Shown here one piece after another: positions 31,190-46,900 of a stretch of DNA of 64,000 nt. Position 1 is the stretch's first letter; each line of letters begins with the position of its first letter. Position numbers and translations under genes: made by a program. The notes under the pieces are model-generated. The model searched no databases, was not told the DNA's origin, and was given only the letters and a program-made list of their open reading frames with translations. The stretch comes from Amphiduros pacificus (taxonomy: Eukaryota; Annelida; Polychaeta; Phyllodocida; Hesionidae), in contig OX439004.1 of assembly GCA_949316495.1 (NCBI GenBank), positions 53,042,159 to 53,106,158 of the forward strand, given 5' to 3'.

Positions 31190-31285
31190 ATGCCAATACC
31201 AATGTTATTGCCAGTGCCAATACCAGTGCCAATGCCAGTGCCAATGCCAGTGCTAATGCCAGAACTAATGCCAGTGCCAGTCTTT
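31190..31285. repeat. 12-bp imperfect repeat (CCAATGCCAGTG)n
   Basis: About eight units alternating AATGCCAGTGCC with AATACCAGTGCC and related forms. Confidence 0.85.
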
Positions 31286-31589
31286 AATATTTTATTTGAA
31301 AACATTAGAGGGTAGTTGATGTTGAAGTGAACTAATCATTATCTGAGAGCAATATAATATTGCTCTCAGTCATTAATTAGTAGAAATGTGCATCCAATAC
31401 ATGTGTTAGGTATTCGTTTAAAAATGACTGAACATTTGTTTTCAGTTTTAAATAATCACTCTTTATCCTACAAACAGAATATGCCCCCTGCCAATCTCTC
31501 CGACCAATGATTAAATATAGAGGAGTTGTACACTTCAGGTTCCGGTAAAGTTGTACAGTTCCGCTGTGTATATTTCAATGGGGTAAAAA

Positions 31590-31678
31590 CAACATGGAGA
31601 TCGGCAATCGGCCTATCTGGCCTATGGAGATCGGCAATCGGCCTATCTGGCCTATGGAGACCGGTAATCGGCCTATAC
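31590..31678. repeat. 30-bp direct repeat, three units
   Basis: TGGAGATCGGCAATCGGCCT then ATCTGGCCTA, three times, the last diverged. Confidence 0.9.
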
Positions 31679-32338
31679 AAATGAATCATTCGTGCTGAGG
31701 CATTCTTACATCAGACCCAGAAGTCCGACCCTTGAATATATGAGACTGTTGCACTTGGTAGGCAACTGGCTGAAGTACACATTTTACTGAGTATTTTTTA
31801 CAAATTTTACGGCATTTTTATGGTTATTTTGTGGAAAGAATTTCAATGACATGATTTCATTTCATTCAAAAGAACCCAATGGGTTGGTCTTGTGACATTT
31901 GTTAGTAAAATATCAGACTGGTAAATTTCAAGATCGCTGTTTAATGGTGTTCAAAAACATATACGATCACCTTCAGAATAACCACAAAGCCTTATTATTT
32001 TACCCAAGGACATGTGCAACTGTAAATGCTATAAGCCCTTCATGTAGAACACAGATATTGTCCTGTCTTTTGGATATAATGATTAGCGGCATGGTTGTTA
32101 AATTTCATATTTAGTGTGCTAATTTCATATATTGTGTACAGTCCAAATGAGTGTTTGTACTGGATTATATATAAGTAGTTATTTACACGTTCTGTTGTCC
32201 TAGCCCTAGTCAAATATCCTCTAGCCAGTAGTGTTAACAAGATCCTCTCATGTACCAGATAAGCTTTCAGTGTCAAATTTGTGGTTCTTTTTACCATATT
32301 GAAGGGCAAGCTTTCATGTGGCAAGCACAGACCGCTGT
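31679..32338. other. Non-coding stretch
   Basis: Nothing recognised. Short open frames here lack any family signal. Confidence 0.4.
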
Positions 32339-32633
32339 CAGGGATGACTGACTCATAATTCAGGGATGACTGACTCATAATTCAGGGATGACTGACTCAT
32401 AATTCAGGGATGACTGACTCATAATTCAGGGATGACTGACTCATAATTCAGGGATGACTGACTCATAATTCAGGGATGACTGACTCATAATTCAGGGATG
32501 ACTGACTCATAATTCAGGGATGACTGACTCATAATTCGGGGATGACTGACTCATAATTCGGGGATGACTGACTCATAATTCAGGGATGACTGACTCATAA
32601 TTCAGGGTTGACTGACTCATAATTCGGGGATGA
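32339..32633. repeat. 22-bp minisatellite, about 13 units
   Basis: The unit is CAGGGATGACTGACTCATAA then TT, with CGGGGATG variants clustered at the right end. TGACTCA, the AP-1 consensus site, is present in every unit. Confidence 0.95.
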
Positions 32634-33417
32634 GTAGGAGAGTGGTAAAAAAAACTACAGGTGAGACACTTTGATTGGTGAAATATTAATACATTCATTT
32701 CAGTAGAAGAAACATTGTGGCTATTATGATTCCGGGAAACTTGGCAGGCTCCAGTTCAATATTTGACACTAGCTCAATCATCTGTTTGGCATATTTCACT
32801 CTTCGGCACAGAAAGTGTGTAAAAAGCAATTGTTGTAACTTCTTACTTTGAAAAAATAGATAGCCGACACTTCATTTTATTGAAATAATTTCAAAATCCA
32901 ACACATCCACTTCAGAATATGTTTTTTCAGATAGTTATCTGCAAGTCAGTTTGACTTCTGGGCTGCTGGAAATCATATTATCACATATCAATGGTGTATA
33001 TTCAACAGTAATATTATTGATCTGACTGTCCAGAGAAGGTTTAAAATAATTTGTTGAAAACCTCATCATGTTTCAAAAACCTGTTTGCACGGGTTTAATG
33101 CTACACATGTAGCAGGTGGCCGAGGGGTTCTCAACTGATATTTGGGTTTTTTTCAAATTGTGGGGTTTACATTTTATTGGGATACATTTTCATCTCTAGC
33201 TTAACACTGAATATGTATTTCTCCATAAATTCAGGTGGGAAGGTGGGAGACATGGCAGCAAATTTGAAAATTGAATTATTATAGAATTCATGGTTACCAT
33301 GACAACAGAATACTTCAAATGTTCATAAAATTTCAAATATGATCTCAAACAGTATCTCTCATTTATTTTTAAGATTACAATTATTCAAAATCAATAAAAT
33401 CAAGGAAATTAAGTCAT

Positions 33418-33812
33418 ATTTTGCATTTTATGAATTTTAGATCTTAATTATGGACATTATGATTCGCCATTAGCTTCAAATAAATGTTCATGATACCTAG
33501 CAATATTTCCAATGCTTTAACCTATATTTGACCTTGATATCTAAATATATGACCTTAACCTTTGAAATGAGAAAAATGCCAGTTATGACTATTTTCTATG
33601 AAATATTGCTTGTTTTATGACTATTTTCCATGAAATATAGCTTAATTCAGCAAAACATAATTCACAATGAATATATTTATGAAGTAGAATAGAAACGGAA
33701 TCATCTTGACCTCCATGACCTTGAATTTGCACCTTTTTGACATTTTTTGCATTTTATGAATTTTAGATCTTAATTATATGGACATTATGATTTACCATTA
33801 GCTTCATATAAA
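33418..33812. repeat. Direct repeat pair of about 75 bp
   Basis: Copies at 33418-33488 and 33737-33812 share CATTTTATGAATTTTAGATC, then ACATTATGATT and CCATTAGCTTCA. They are separated by about 250 bp that hold a second, imperfect AAATAT repeat. Confidence 0.85.
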
Positions 33813-33817
33813 TGTTG

Positions 33818-33897
33818 TTAATCCCTCGGAGATGTTAATTCCTCGGAGATGTTGATCTCTCGGAGATGTTAATCCCTCGGAGATGTTAATCTCTCGG
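33818..33897. repeat. 17-bp repeat, about five units
   Basis: The unit is AATCCCTCGGAGATGTT with variants GATCTCT and AATTCCT. It starts at the end of the second 75-bp copy. Confidence 0.9.
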
Positions 33898-35064
33898 ATC
33901 GGCTGGTGACCTGATCAGATCTCAGTAAGTGGGATGGCTTCTCATATGTAAATACATGTCACGTGATTTGATTCATACACATAGTTTAGACCCGCCAGTG
34001 ACACACATGAAACTTAGTATAGAGTTAGCCTAGAATATTTATTTTTAATGCATTTATACACGTTCACATTGCTGGTGTGTTATCTTCGTTATTTGCCCTG
34101 TAATGAATGACTGTTTAAAATAGTTATATCAATTTTATACCATTGCCAAAAAATATGACATATATGATTTCCAATTAAACTGTATATATCATGTAAGCAT
34201 AAACAAGTACACATTTAAGGATGACCAGGAAAAACAATTGGCAAAAAAGAAACATGAAAGTGGCCTCTCAGGGTTCGCGCTATATATTAAGCCCTTCAGA
34301 GATTTGATACAATCTACAACCCACTTTTGACCATCTTGGTTTTAGTGCTCTCACGGCTTAGTTATATGTATCATGTATCATAGATTTACAACTGGTGTAA
34401 ATACTTTCGCCACTCTCATCTATCCGACTTTTAAATCCTCCACTTTATTCCAAACTCAAGGGGTTCACCTCCCAGGTCAGGTATATACTCTACTGGAAAA
34501 CAAAAACACATCATGAGGAATATCATTTTCCAACAAAGAAAATGATTTTTTGAATTTCCTTCAAATTCATAAATTCACTAACTAAACATGAACACTAAAA
34601 CCTGAAATTGCATTTGGTTAACCGATGGTGGGTTTTATTTGGAGTGTAAATGAATATAGTAAATGAATATGAAGTCATTTTAAGAGCAAAATCCATATAT
34701 TTACTACCACTGACCTACCTATACACTGCCTCACAACGGGTTTGTTACCAATACACATAAAAACTAAGATTTAAATAGAAATAGTTTTGTATATTTTGGA
34801 CATATCTTAAAATCAAGGATTAAGAAATGTTAATGATCCAACTAATGTTATGTACCAATCTGGAATTGGTTACCCATCTCAGATTTTCAATTGTTATGAA
34901 CTTACATCACAAATGCAATGCAGACCTCCATGTTGCCATGGTGATACTTCCGCCCATTATGGACGCCAGAACAAACTGTCGTGTGACTAAATGACAATAA
35001 CTTTTGTTTACACCGTCTGTATGATAGGTGAACTTGGAGTGCTTGCATGGCGTATTATTGTGAT

Positions 35065-35072
35065 TATATAAG
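35065..35072 (+). promoter_or_regulatory. Candidate TATA box of the glycosyltransferase gene
   Basis: TATATAAG, followed about 25-30 nt later by a GC-richer stretch that could be a 5' untranslated exon. The link to the gene at 37348 is inference. Confidence 0.3.
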
Positions 35073-35094
35073 ACGGGTTACATAATAATCTGCA

Positions 35095-35360
35095 GACACA
35101 ATATTAGCTGACAGTGACCTAGTTATACCTGTACAGCAAGGTGCTTGGACTCGCTCCTGATAAGCAGAGTCGGGCTGATAATCTACCTTCTGAGGGAGTG
35201 ACAGTGTTGACGATGTCATTCACGCTGCTCGCATTCGTTGTCCCCAGGAGCCTTCTGCCTGCCAGTATGTGCACCTCAGGTCTGTGGAGTCTGATGCCAA
35301 TTAGAATGAGAGAGTTTTCTGGAGACAAAGGCTTGTGATTCTTCCATCATGGTGAACCAG
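35095..35360 (+). other. Candidate 5' untranslated exon of the glycosyltransferase gene
   Basis: A less AT-rich block ending in GAACCAG followed by GTGGGG, a possible donor. The coding exon at 37348 is preceded by TAATTTCAG then CCAAAG and ATG, a good acceptor, so an upstream exon is required somewhere. This block is the best candidate. It carries a 65-codon open frame without family signal. Confidence 0.3.
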
Positions 35361-37341
<1,981 letters not shown>

Positions 37342-37347
37342 CCAAAG

Positions 37348-38667
37348 ATGAAAACCATTCTAACAAGAAGCAGCCAGAAGAGAATTTCCACAGTGGTTAA
37401 ATTACTCCTGCTGGTTACAGTTGTGTGGTCAATATTGTTGGCAAGCTGGGTCTTCACAAATCAGGTGGTTATTTACCCTGAAACAGCACTGCTGCTGAAA
37501 CCCAGGGGGCGCCTGCCACCAGTGACAAGCTGCATACCTGGGGTACCTTGTGAATATGAAGATGAAGTTGATCTCAGGATAATTGTGATGACGTATAACA
37601 GGTACAAATCTCTCCAGCTCTGCCTTGATAAGTTGCAGGATATTATACTGGATGGCGACAATGCAGTTCTAGAAATCTGGGTGGATAGGGATAAAACAAA
37701 TGGCACGATTCATGACCAGACATTAAATACGGCTCTGTACTTCAAATGGGCACATGGTCCAGTGCGGGTGACAGTCCAAGAGAGTCACGTGGGAATATAT
37801 GGGCAGTGGATAGACACGTGGAGACCCAGAGTGAAAACCAGGGAGATTGCTATATTCCTGGAGGATGATATAGATGTCAGTCCCTATGCCTACAGATGGA
37901 CCAAAGCTGCGCATGCCAAGTACGACCACAGACCGGATGTGTGCGGCTACAGCCTATCAGAGATCGACATCGTCGATGACGTCGACGCTCCGTTTCAAAG
38001 GCCAAGGAATTACTCTGCCTTCATGTTCAGGAGGTATGGAACGTTTGGATTTTCCCCTCACCCCAAAGTGTGGAGAGAGTTTCAAGACTGGTTCCATTAC
38101 AAACAGAAATACAATCCTGAATTCCATCCCTATGTAGCCGAGGATAACGTGTATACTTTGTGGTACCAAATATTTGAAAAGAGGAAAACTCAGAGTGGGA
38201 TGTGGTCCATGTGGTTTGAATATTACACGTACTATCATGGTGCTTTTGCCGTGTTCCCTAATATCGGGTCCTACCTCAACCAAACAGGGTCACTGAATGC
38301 CACAAACACAACACTTGCTTTTCATCGGAGAGAAAAGGGATTACACTTTCACAAGAAAGCTTTCAGAACTAATTCTTTACACTTTTTATTAAACGTCTGG
38401 AAAGAGGAATACATTCTTTTTCCTGACGATATACCCAAATATAATTACACAGGGATGCTTATAAAGGCGGGAGACATTCTTGTGTCTCCCCTGAACATGA
38501 CACGTGGGGACAATATGGAGAATCACGTGACTAAGGCTCCTCGTCGTCTTCAGGCTACGGGGAACCAGCCGGGCCAGCCGGGGCCACCGCAGAGTCCGGG
38601 AAACAAACCCAGAGTTAGGAAAAAGGTCGTATTAGTGAAGAGAAGAATTTCCAAAGTTAAAAGTTAG
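37348..38667 (+). CDS. Type II membrane glycosyltransferase (GT-A fold), single coding exon
   Basis: 439 residues. The basic start (KRISTVVK) and a hydrophobic segment at about 18-40 (LLLLVTVVWSILLASWVF) make a signal anchor, so the enzyme should sit in the Golgi with its catalytic domain in the lumen. The catalytic part starts with LRIIVMTYNRYKSLQLCLD, the nucleotide-binding strand-helix of GT2/GT13-like enzymes. IFLEDDIDVSPYAYRW at about 172-187 holds the DXD-type metal site (EDD). GTFGFSPHPKVWREF follows. At least six N-glycosylation sequons (NYS, NQT, NAT, NTT, NYT, NMT) are present. The C-terminus is Pro/Gly-rich, then very basic. An acceptor AG lies just before the ATG, so the 5' UTR is spliced. 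The donor and acceptor sugars are not known. The first ATG fits the anchor. I know of no firm gene symbol. Confidence 0.85.
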   Translation: MKTILTRSSQKRISTVVKLLLLVTVVWSILLASWVFTNQVVIYPETALLLKPRGRLPPVTSCIPGVPCEYEDEVDLRIIVMTYNRYKSLQLCLDKLQDIILDGDNAVLEIWVDRDKTNGTIHDQTLNTALYFKWAHGPVRVTVQESHVGIYGQWIDTWRPRVKTREIAIFLEDDIDVSPYAYRWTKAAHAKYDHRPDVCGYSLSEIDIVDDVDAPFQRPRNYSAFMFRRYGTFGFSPHPKVWREFQDWFHYKQKYNPEFHPYVAEDNVYTLWYQIFEKRKTQSGMWSMWFEYYTYYHGAFAVFPNIGSYLNQTGSLNATNTTLAFHRREKGLHFHKKAFRTNSLHFLLNVWKEEYILFPDDIPKYNYTGMLIKAGDILVSPLNMTRGDNMENHVTKAPRRLQATGNQPGQPGPPQSPGNKPRVRKKVVLVKRRISKVKS

Positions 38668-40215
38668 AAATGAAATGTCAATGAGTGGTAAATTTGCATA
38701 CTATATACTATTATTTTTTCAGTGCCACCTGTTGATTATATTTTGTGAGTTTCACCATGTTATTTCATTAATGACATTATATATATATATATACATGAAT
38801 ATAGTGAACCTTGTTATTGCATTAATGATTTCTGACTGCCTAATCTGTATTTACACAAAAACTTAGTCAATCTCCTTTAGTATTTAAAAGGTACAACTGG
38901 TGCATATTCTCTGTGTAAAAGGAGAGTTGTCAAGTAAAGGGTGTATTAGGGTGTAGAGAACATGTCAATCTTGTTACCTCAAATTCATGTGTTTGAAAGT
39001 ATCAATTAAGACGGTGCTAATTGCTGACATATCCTTTGATTGTATACACGATCATGCGCATTTTGATTCAGCTACAAGTATGTTGTCAGAGCAGAATGAC
39101 AGCTATGTGGATATATAATTCAAATATTGTTAGGATAATTTTGTTACCGCTTTTATACTTTAACCATTAAGCCTGAAGTTGACCATAGGGAAAATATAGT
39201 TATATATACTTTCTGTATGAGTTGACCAAAGTTGCGGTCTGTCTGAAAACTTGTTGATTTGACATACATTTCTATTGATATGACGCACGTTTCATGATAA
39301 TCTTTTCATACTGGGCATGTCATTGAGTCAAACATTATATTTCAGAGATTATGACTTTTACAACTACCCAGTCAAGATGGCAGGTCAATGATAACGACCA
39401 GGATTCGTGATTACGAAGGATCGGCCACTCCTCTGATTTCAATATATGTATACATACATGACTGTTTGAAAAAGCAACTCAGATATTGAATATTCAATAA
39501 GAGTGTTAGGGATTAAACGTTATGGTGTGATAAATATTTGTTTTTAATCTTATTTATGTTATAGAATGTGTTATATTGTAATGGACGTAAAAATGGCTAT
39601 AAAATTATGGACTATTAATTCTGAACATCAATATGTTATGATCATTACCCACCATCAGTTTTGTTATTTTAGTTGCTTCGTATTCATCAAGATTTTAAAC
39701 CTTTATTTAATGCGGTCTATTCTGTAATAATCAATATGCCAAAATAGAACAATAGGGAGGGCGGCAAACAGGAACAAGTCTCGTTTTCCCCTCTCAAGAT
39801 ACATATTTACAAGTATGTACACGATCACGCAATGAGATATCATAATTTCCCTTGATATGTTTACTCAAAGTTTTGAAAGAATCACTTCATATTAGGACTT
39901 TACACATGAAGGTTGATTATCTATAACCTCAATTTAATTACTGAATAATGAACGTGCTACATTGTGGCCCTGGCAGCCTTTGGTGTGAATAAGTTGTATC
40001 AACAAAAATATATGTTTTTCAATCTTTGTAAAATTATTTGCTCTCAGCACGTATTTGGGAAATTTTGATCACGTGATATTCTTATGATAAAATACTATTG
40101 AGTAAATTCATAGTTATTATTGCCAAATTTATGTGATCGTTTTGTGTAACTTATGTAATTGTTTTATCTGTACTGGTGCTCAGAAAATGTAATAAAGATA
40201 ATATTATTTTCATAG
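38668..40215 (+). other. Probable 3' UTR of the glycosyltransferase gene and flanking DNA
   Basis: AT-rich with no frame of interest. A short (TA)n is at 38779-38793. The first clear AATAAA I found is at 40191-40196, which would give a 3' UTR of about 1.5 kb. This is inference. Confidence 0.35.
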
Positions 40216-40980
40216 AAAATGACAATTGTAATTCACGTTTATGAATAATGTGCGGATATTGTGTGGCTGCAAAAGATCACGAATATAAGTCACGTGAGTC
40301 CCAAACTTCAAGCAGTCCAGGTTAGTATTTGTTGGGATGAGGAGAGATTATTTCAGTTCCAGGCAATATAGTGAACTTTTCAGTCCATGTGTGGATCGGG
40401 CTATTGAATAGACAGACTTGTCACGGGAACACAATGACTTCCTTTAGCACTAGTGTTTTAGGAAGTAGGATTTTCCAATGCTCAATGGACAAAGTTTGAC
40501 ATGACCTCAACATATTTTATTGTATTGGCTTCTCTGGAATTATTCTCCATTATTATATCCGCGAAATACCCCACTTAAATACTGATCTCCACAGGAGGAT
40601 TGAGTGAGCAGTTATATTATTTACTAGTTTGCTGGCAAAGATATAAACAAGATAGATAATATAAAGTTCTGTGTCATCAATACTAAAGGAGATTAGTATT
40701 GATGACACAGTTATATTATCTATCTTGTTTATCAGTCGGGGAAACAACAGGGTGACTCGTGCATAGCTCCATTCACTGTTTCTCCGCTATATTCCTCTTT
40801 TGTGGCACAGTACTTAACTGATCAGGCTCATTATGTACAGGCCAAAAATGCAGCCAAGATTAAGGGTACCCGTATCATAATTCACGGATATGGGGGAGTG
40901 GAGAGTGAAGGAAAGGAAATAAGACGATTTAGACCATTTATGTACACACGACCTAATATTTGTACTCTTATGTAGGTTTA
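40216..40980. other. Non-coding DNA before the satellite, with a long hairpin
   Basis: No gene seen. The hairpin at 40643-40732 is described separately. Confidence 0.5.
40643..40732. repeat. Near-perfect 40-bp inverted repeat (hairpin)
   Basis: The left arm 40643-40686 (ATAAACAAGATAGATAATAT then AAAGTTCTGTGTCATCAATACTAA) pairs with 40693-40732 across a six-base loop (AGGAGA). The only difference is a 4-base bulge (AGTT or equivalent) in the left arm. The same core, AAGATAGATAATATAAA, followed by TGTGTCAT, reappears once at 51993-52018, just beyond the other end of the satellite. Confidence 0.95.
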
Positions 40981-43900
40981 TGGATATATGATCGATTCAG
41001 AAATGATATATCATACAATATACTGTAACTTTCAAGTAGTCCTGGATATATGATCGATTCAGAAATGATATATCATACAATATACTGTAACTTTCAAGTA
41101 GTCCTGGATATATGATCGATTCAGAAATGATATATCATACAATATACTGTAACTTTCAAGTAGTCCTGGATAGATGATCGATTCAGAAATGATAGATCAT
41201 ACAATATACTGTAACTTTCAAGTAGTCCTGGATAGATGATCGATTCAGAAATGATATATCATACAATATACTGTAACTTTCAAGTAGTCCTGGATATATG
41301 ATCGATTCAGAAATGATATATCATACAATATACTGTAACTTTCAAGTAGTCCTGGATATATGATCGATTCAGAAATGATAGATCATACAATATACTGTAA
41401 GTTTCAAGTAGTCCTGGATATATGATCGATTCAGAAATGATATATCATACAATATACTGTAACTTTCAAGTAGTCCTGGATATATGATCGATTCAAATAT
41501 GATATATCATACAATATACTGTAACTTTCAAGTAGTCCTGGATATATGATCGATTCAGAAATGATATATCATACAATATACTGTAACTTTCAAGTAGTCC
41601 TGGATATATGATCGATTCAGAAATGATATATCATACAATATACTGTAACTTTCAAGTAGTCCTGGATATATGATCGATTCAGAAATGATATATCATACAA
41701 TATACTGTAACTTTCAAGTAGTCCTGGATATATGATCGATTCAGAAATGATATATCATACAATATACTGTAACTTTCAAGTAGTCCTGGATATATGATCG
41801 ATTCAAATATGATATATCATACAATATACTGTAACTTTCAAGTAGTCCTGGATATATGATCGATTCAGAAATGATATATCATACAATATGCTGTAACTTT
41901 CAAGTAGTCCTGGATATATGATCGATTCAGAAATGATATATCATACAATATACTGTAACTTTCAAGTAGTCCTGGATATATGATCGATTCAAATATGATA
42001 TATCATACAATATACTGTAACTTTCAAGTAGTCCTGGATATATGATCGATTCAGAAATGATATATCATACAATATACTGTAACTTTCAAGTAGTCCTGGA
42101 TATATGATCGATTCAGAAATGATATATCATACAATATACTGTAACTTTCAAGTAGTCCTGGATATATGATCGATTCAGAAATGATATATCATACAATATG
42201 CTGTAACTTTCAAGTAGTCCTGGATAGATGATCGATTCAGAAATGATATATCATACAATATACTGTAACTTTCAAGTAGTCCTGGATATATGATATATCA
42301 TACAATATGCTGTAACTTTCAAGTAGTCCTGGATATATGATCGATTCAGAAATGATATATCATACAATATACTGTAACTTTCAAGTAGTCCTGGATATAT
42401 GATCGATTCAAATATGATATATCATACAATATACTGTAACTTTCAAGTAGTCCTGGATATATGATCGATTCAGAAATGATATATCATACAATATACTGTA
42501 ACTTTCAAGTAGTCCTGGATATATGATCGATTCAGAAATGATATATCATACAATATACTGTAACTTTCAAGTAGTCCTGGATATATGATCGATTCAGAAA
42601 TGATATATCATACAATATGCTGTAACTTTCAAGTAGTCCTGGATAGATGATCGATTCAGAAATGATATATCATACAATATACTGTAACTTTCAAGTAGTC
42701 CTGGATATATGATCGATTCAGAAATGATATATCATACAATATGCTGTAACTTTCAAGTAGTCCTGGATATATGATATATCATACAATATGCTGTAACTTT
42801 CAAGTAGTCCTGGATATATGATCGATTCAGAAATGATATATCATACAATATACTGTAACTTTCAAGTAGTCCTGGATATATGATCGATTCAGAAATGATA
42901 TATCATACAATATACTGTAACTTTCAAGTAGTCCTGGATATATGATCGATTCAGAAATGATATATCATACAATATACTGTAACTTTCAAGTAGTCCTGGA
43001 TATATGATCGATTCAGAAATGATATATCATACAATATACTGTAACTTTCAAGTAGTCCTGGATATATGATCGATTCAGAAATGATATATCATACAATATA
43101 CTGTAACTTTCAAGTAGTCCTGGATATATGATCGATTCAGAAATGATATATCATACAATATACTGTAAGTTTCAAGTAGTCCTGGATATATGATCGATTC
43201 AGAAATGATATATCATACAATATACTGTAACTTTCAAGTAGTCCTGGATATATGATCGATTCAGAAATGATATATCATACAATATACTGTAACTTTCAAG
43301 TAGTCCTGGATATATGATCGATTCAGAAATGATATATCATACAATATACTGTAACTTTCAAGTAGTCCTGGATATATGATCGATTCAGAAATGATATATC
43401 ATACAATATACTGTAACTTTCAAGTAGTCCTGGATATATGATCGATTCAAAAATGATATATCATACAATATACTGTAACTTTCAAGTAGTCCTGGATATA
43501 TGATCGATTCAGAAATGATATATCATACAATATACTGTAACTTTCAAGTAGTCCTGGATATATGATCGATTCAAAAATGATATATCATACAATATACTGT
43601 AACTTTCAAGTAGTCCTGGATATATGATCGATTCAGAAATGATATATCATACAATATACTGTAACTTTCAAGTAGTCCTGGATATATGATCGATTCAGAA
43701 ATGATATATCATACAATATACTGTAACTTTCAAGTAGTCCTGGATATATGATCGATTCAGAAATGATATATCATACAATATACTGTAACTTTCAAGTAGT
43801 CCTGGATATATGATCGATTCAGAAATGATAGATCATACAATATACTGTAAGTTTCAAGTAGTCCTGGATATATGATCGATTCAGAAATGATATATCATAC

Positions 43901-46900
43901 AATATACTGTAACTTTCAAGTAGTCCTGGATATATGATCGATTCAGAAATGATATATCATACAATATACTGTAACTTTCAAGTAGTCCTGGATATATGAT
44001 CGATTCAGAAATGATATATCATACAATATACTGTAACTTTCAAGTAGTCCTGGATATATGATCGATTCAGAAATGATATATCATACAATATACTGTAACT
44101 TTCAAGTAGTCCTGGATATATGATCGATTCAGAAATGATAGATCATACAATATACTGTAACTTTCAAGTAGTCCTGGATATATGATCGATTCAGAAATGA
44201 TATATCATACAATATACTGTAACTTTCAAGTAGTCCTGGATATATGATCGATTCAGAAATGATATATCATACAATATACTGTAACTTTCAAGTAGTCCTG
44301 GATATATGATCGATTCAAAAATGATATATCATACAATATACTGTAACTTTCAAGTAGTCCTGGATATATGATCGATTCAGAAATGATATATCATACAATA
44401 TACTGTAACTTTCAAGTAGTCCTGGATATATGATCGATTCAAAAATGATATATCATACAATATACTGTAACTTTCAAGTAGTCCTGGATATATGATCGAT
44501 TCAGAAATGATATATCATACAATATACTGTAACTTTCAAGTAGTCCTGGATATATGATCGATTCAGAAATGATATATCATACAATATACTGTAACTTTCA
44601 AGTAGTCCTGGATATATGATCGATTCAGAAATGATAGATCATACAATATACTGTAATTTTCAAGTAGTCCTGGATATATGATCGATTCAGAAATGATATA
44701 TCATACAATATACTGTAACTTTCAAGTAGTCCTGGATATATGATCGATTCAGAAATGATATATCATACAATATACTGTAACTTTCAAGTAGTCCTGGATA
44801 TATGATCGATTCAGAAATGATAGATCATACAATATACTGTAACTTTCAAGTAGTCCTGGATATATGATCGATTCAGAAATGATATATCATACAATATACT
44901 GTAACTTTCAAGTAGTCCTGGATATATGATCGATTCAGAAATGATAGATCATACAATATACTGTAACTTTCAAGTAGTCCTGGATATATGATCGATTCAG
45001 AAATGATATATCATACAATATACTGTAACTTTCAAGTAGTCCTGGATATATGATCGATTCAGAAATGATAGATCATACAATATACTGTAACTTTCAAGTA
45101 GTCCTGGATATATGATCGATTCAGAAATGATATATCATACAATATACTGTAACTTTCAAGTAGTCCTGGATATATGATCGATTCAAAAATGATATATCAT
45201 ACAATATACTGTAACTTTCAAGTAGTCCTGGATATATGATCGATTCAGAAATGATATATCATACAATATACTGTAACTTTCAAGTAGTCCTGGATATATG
45301 ATCGATTCAGAAATGATATATCATACAATATACTGTAACTTTCAAGTAGTCCTGGATATATGATCGATTCAGAAATGATATATCATACAATATACTGTAA
45401 CTTTCAAGTAGTCCTGGATATATGATCGATTCAGAAATGATATATCATACAATATGCTGTAACTTTCAAGTAGTCCTGGATATATGATCGATTCAAAAAT
45501 GATATATCATACAATATGCTGTAACTTTCAAGTAGTCCTGGATATATGATCGATTCAGAAATGATATATCATACAATATATTGTAAGTTTCAAGTAGTCC
45601 TGGATATATGATCGATTCAGAAATGATATATCATACAATATACTGTAAGTTTCAAGTAGTCCTGGATATATGATCGATTCAGAAATGATAGATCATACAA
45701 TATACTGTAAGTTTCAAGTAGTCCTGGATATATGATCGATTCAGAAATGATATATCATACAATATGCTGTAACTTTCAAGTAGTCCTGGATATATGATCG
45801 ATTCAGAAATGATATATCATACAATATACTGTAACTTTCAAGTAGTCCTGGATATATGATCGATTCAGAAATGATATATCATACAATATACTGTAACTTT
45901 CAAGTAGTCCTGGATATATGATCGATTCAGAAATGATAGATCATACAATATACTGTAACTTTCAAGTAGTCCTGGATATATGATCGATTCAGAAATGATA
46001 TATCATACAATATACTGTAACTTTCAAGTAGTCCTGGATATATGATCGATTCAGAAATGATATATCATACAATATACTGTAACTTTCAAGTAGTCCTGGA
46101 TATATGATCGATTCAGAAATGATATATCATACAATATACTGTAACTTTCAAGTAGTCCTGGATATATGATCGATTCAGAAATGATATATCATACAATATA
46201 CTGTAACTTTCAAGTAGTCCTGGATATATGATCGATTCAGAAATGATATATCATACAATATACTGTAACTTTCAAGTAGTCCTGGATATATGATCGATTC
46301 AGAAATGATATATCATACAATATACTGTAACTTTCAAGTAGTCCTGGATATATGATCGATTCAGAAATGATATATCATACAATATACTGTAACTTTCAAG
46401 TAGTCCTGGATATATGATCGATTCAGAAATGATATATCATACAATATACTGTAACTTTCAAGTAGTCCTGGATATATGATCGATTCAGAAATGATATATC
46501 ATACAATATACTGTAACTTTCAAGTAGTCCTGGATATATGATCGATTCAGAAATGATATATCATACAATATACTGTAACTTTCAAGTAGTCCTGGATAGA
46601 TGATCGATTCAGAAATGATATATCATACAATATACTGTAACTATCAAGTAGTCCTGGATAGATGATCGATTCAGAAATGATATATCATACAATATACTGT
46701 AACTATCAAGTAGTCCTGGATATATGATCGATTCAAATATGATATATCATACAATATACTGTAACTTTCAAGTAGTCCTGGATATATGATCGATTCAGAA
46801 ATGATATATCATACAATATACTGTAACTTTCAAGTAGTCCTGGATATATGATCGATTCAGAAATGATATATCATACAATATACTGTAACTTTCAAGTAGT

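Larger units (their letters stand above)
32640..35060. other. Intergenic DNA upstream of the glycosyltransferase gene
   Basis: No gene seen. A 75-bp segment at 33418-33488 (CATTTTATGAATTTTAGATC core) is repeated at 33737-33812. A 17-bp repeat (AATCCCTCGGAGATGTT) runs about five times at 33818-33897. Confidence 0.55.

Noticed and set aside
34932-34945. X-box-like GTTGCCATGGTGAT
   Set aside because: Only the left half fits the RFX consensus; the right half deviates.
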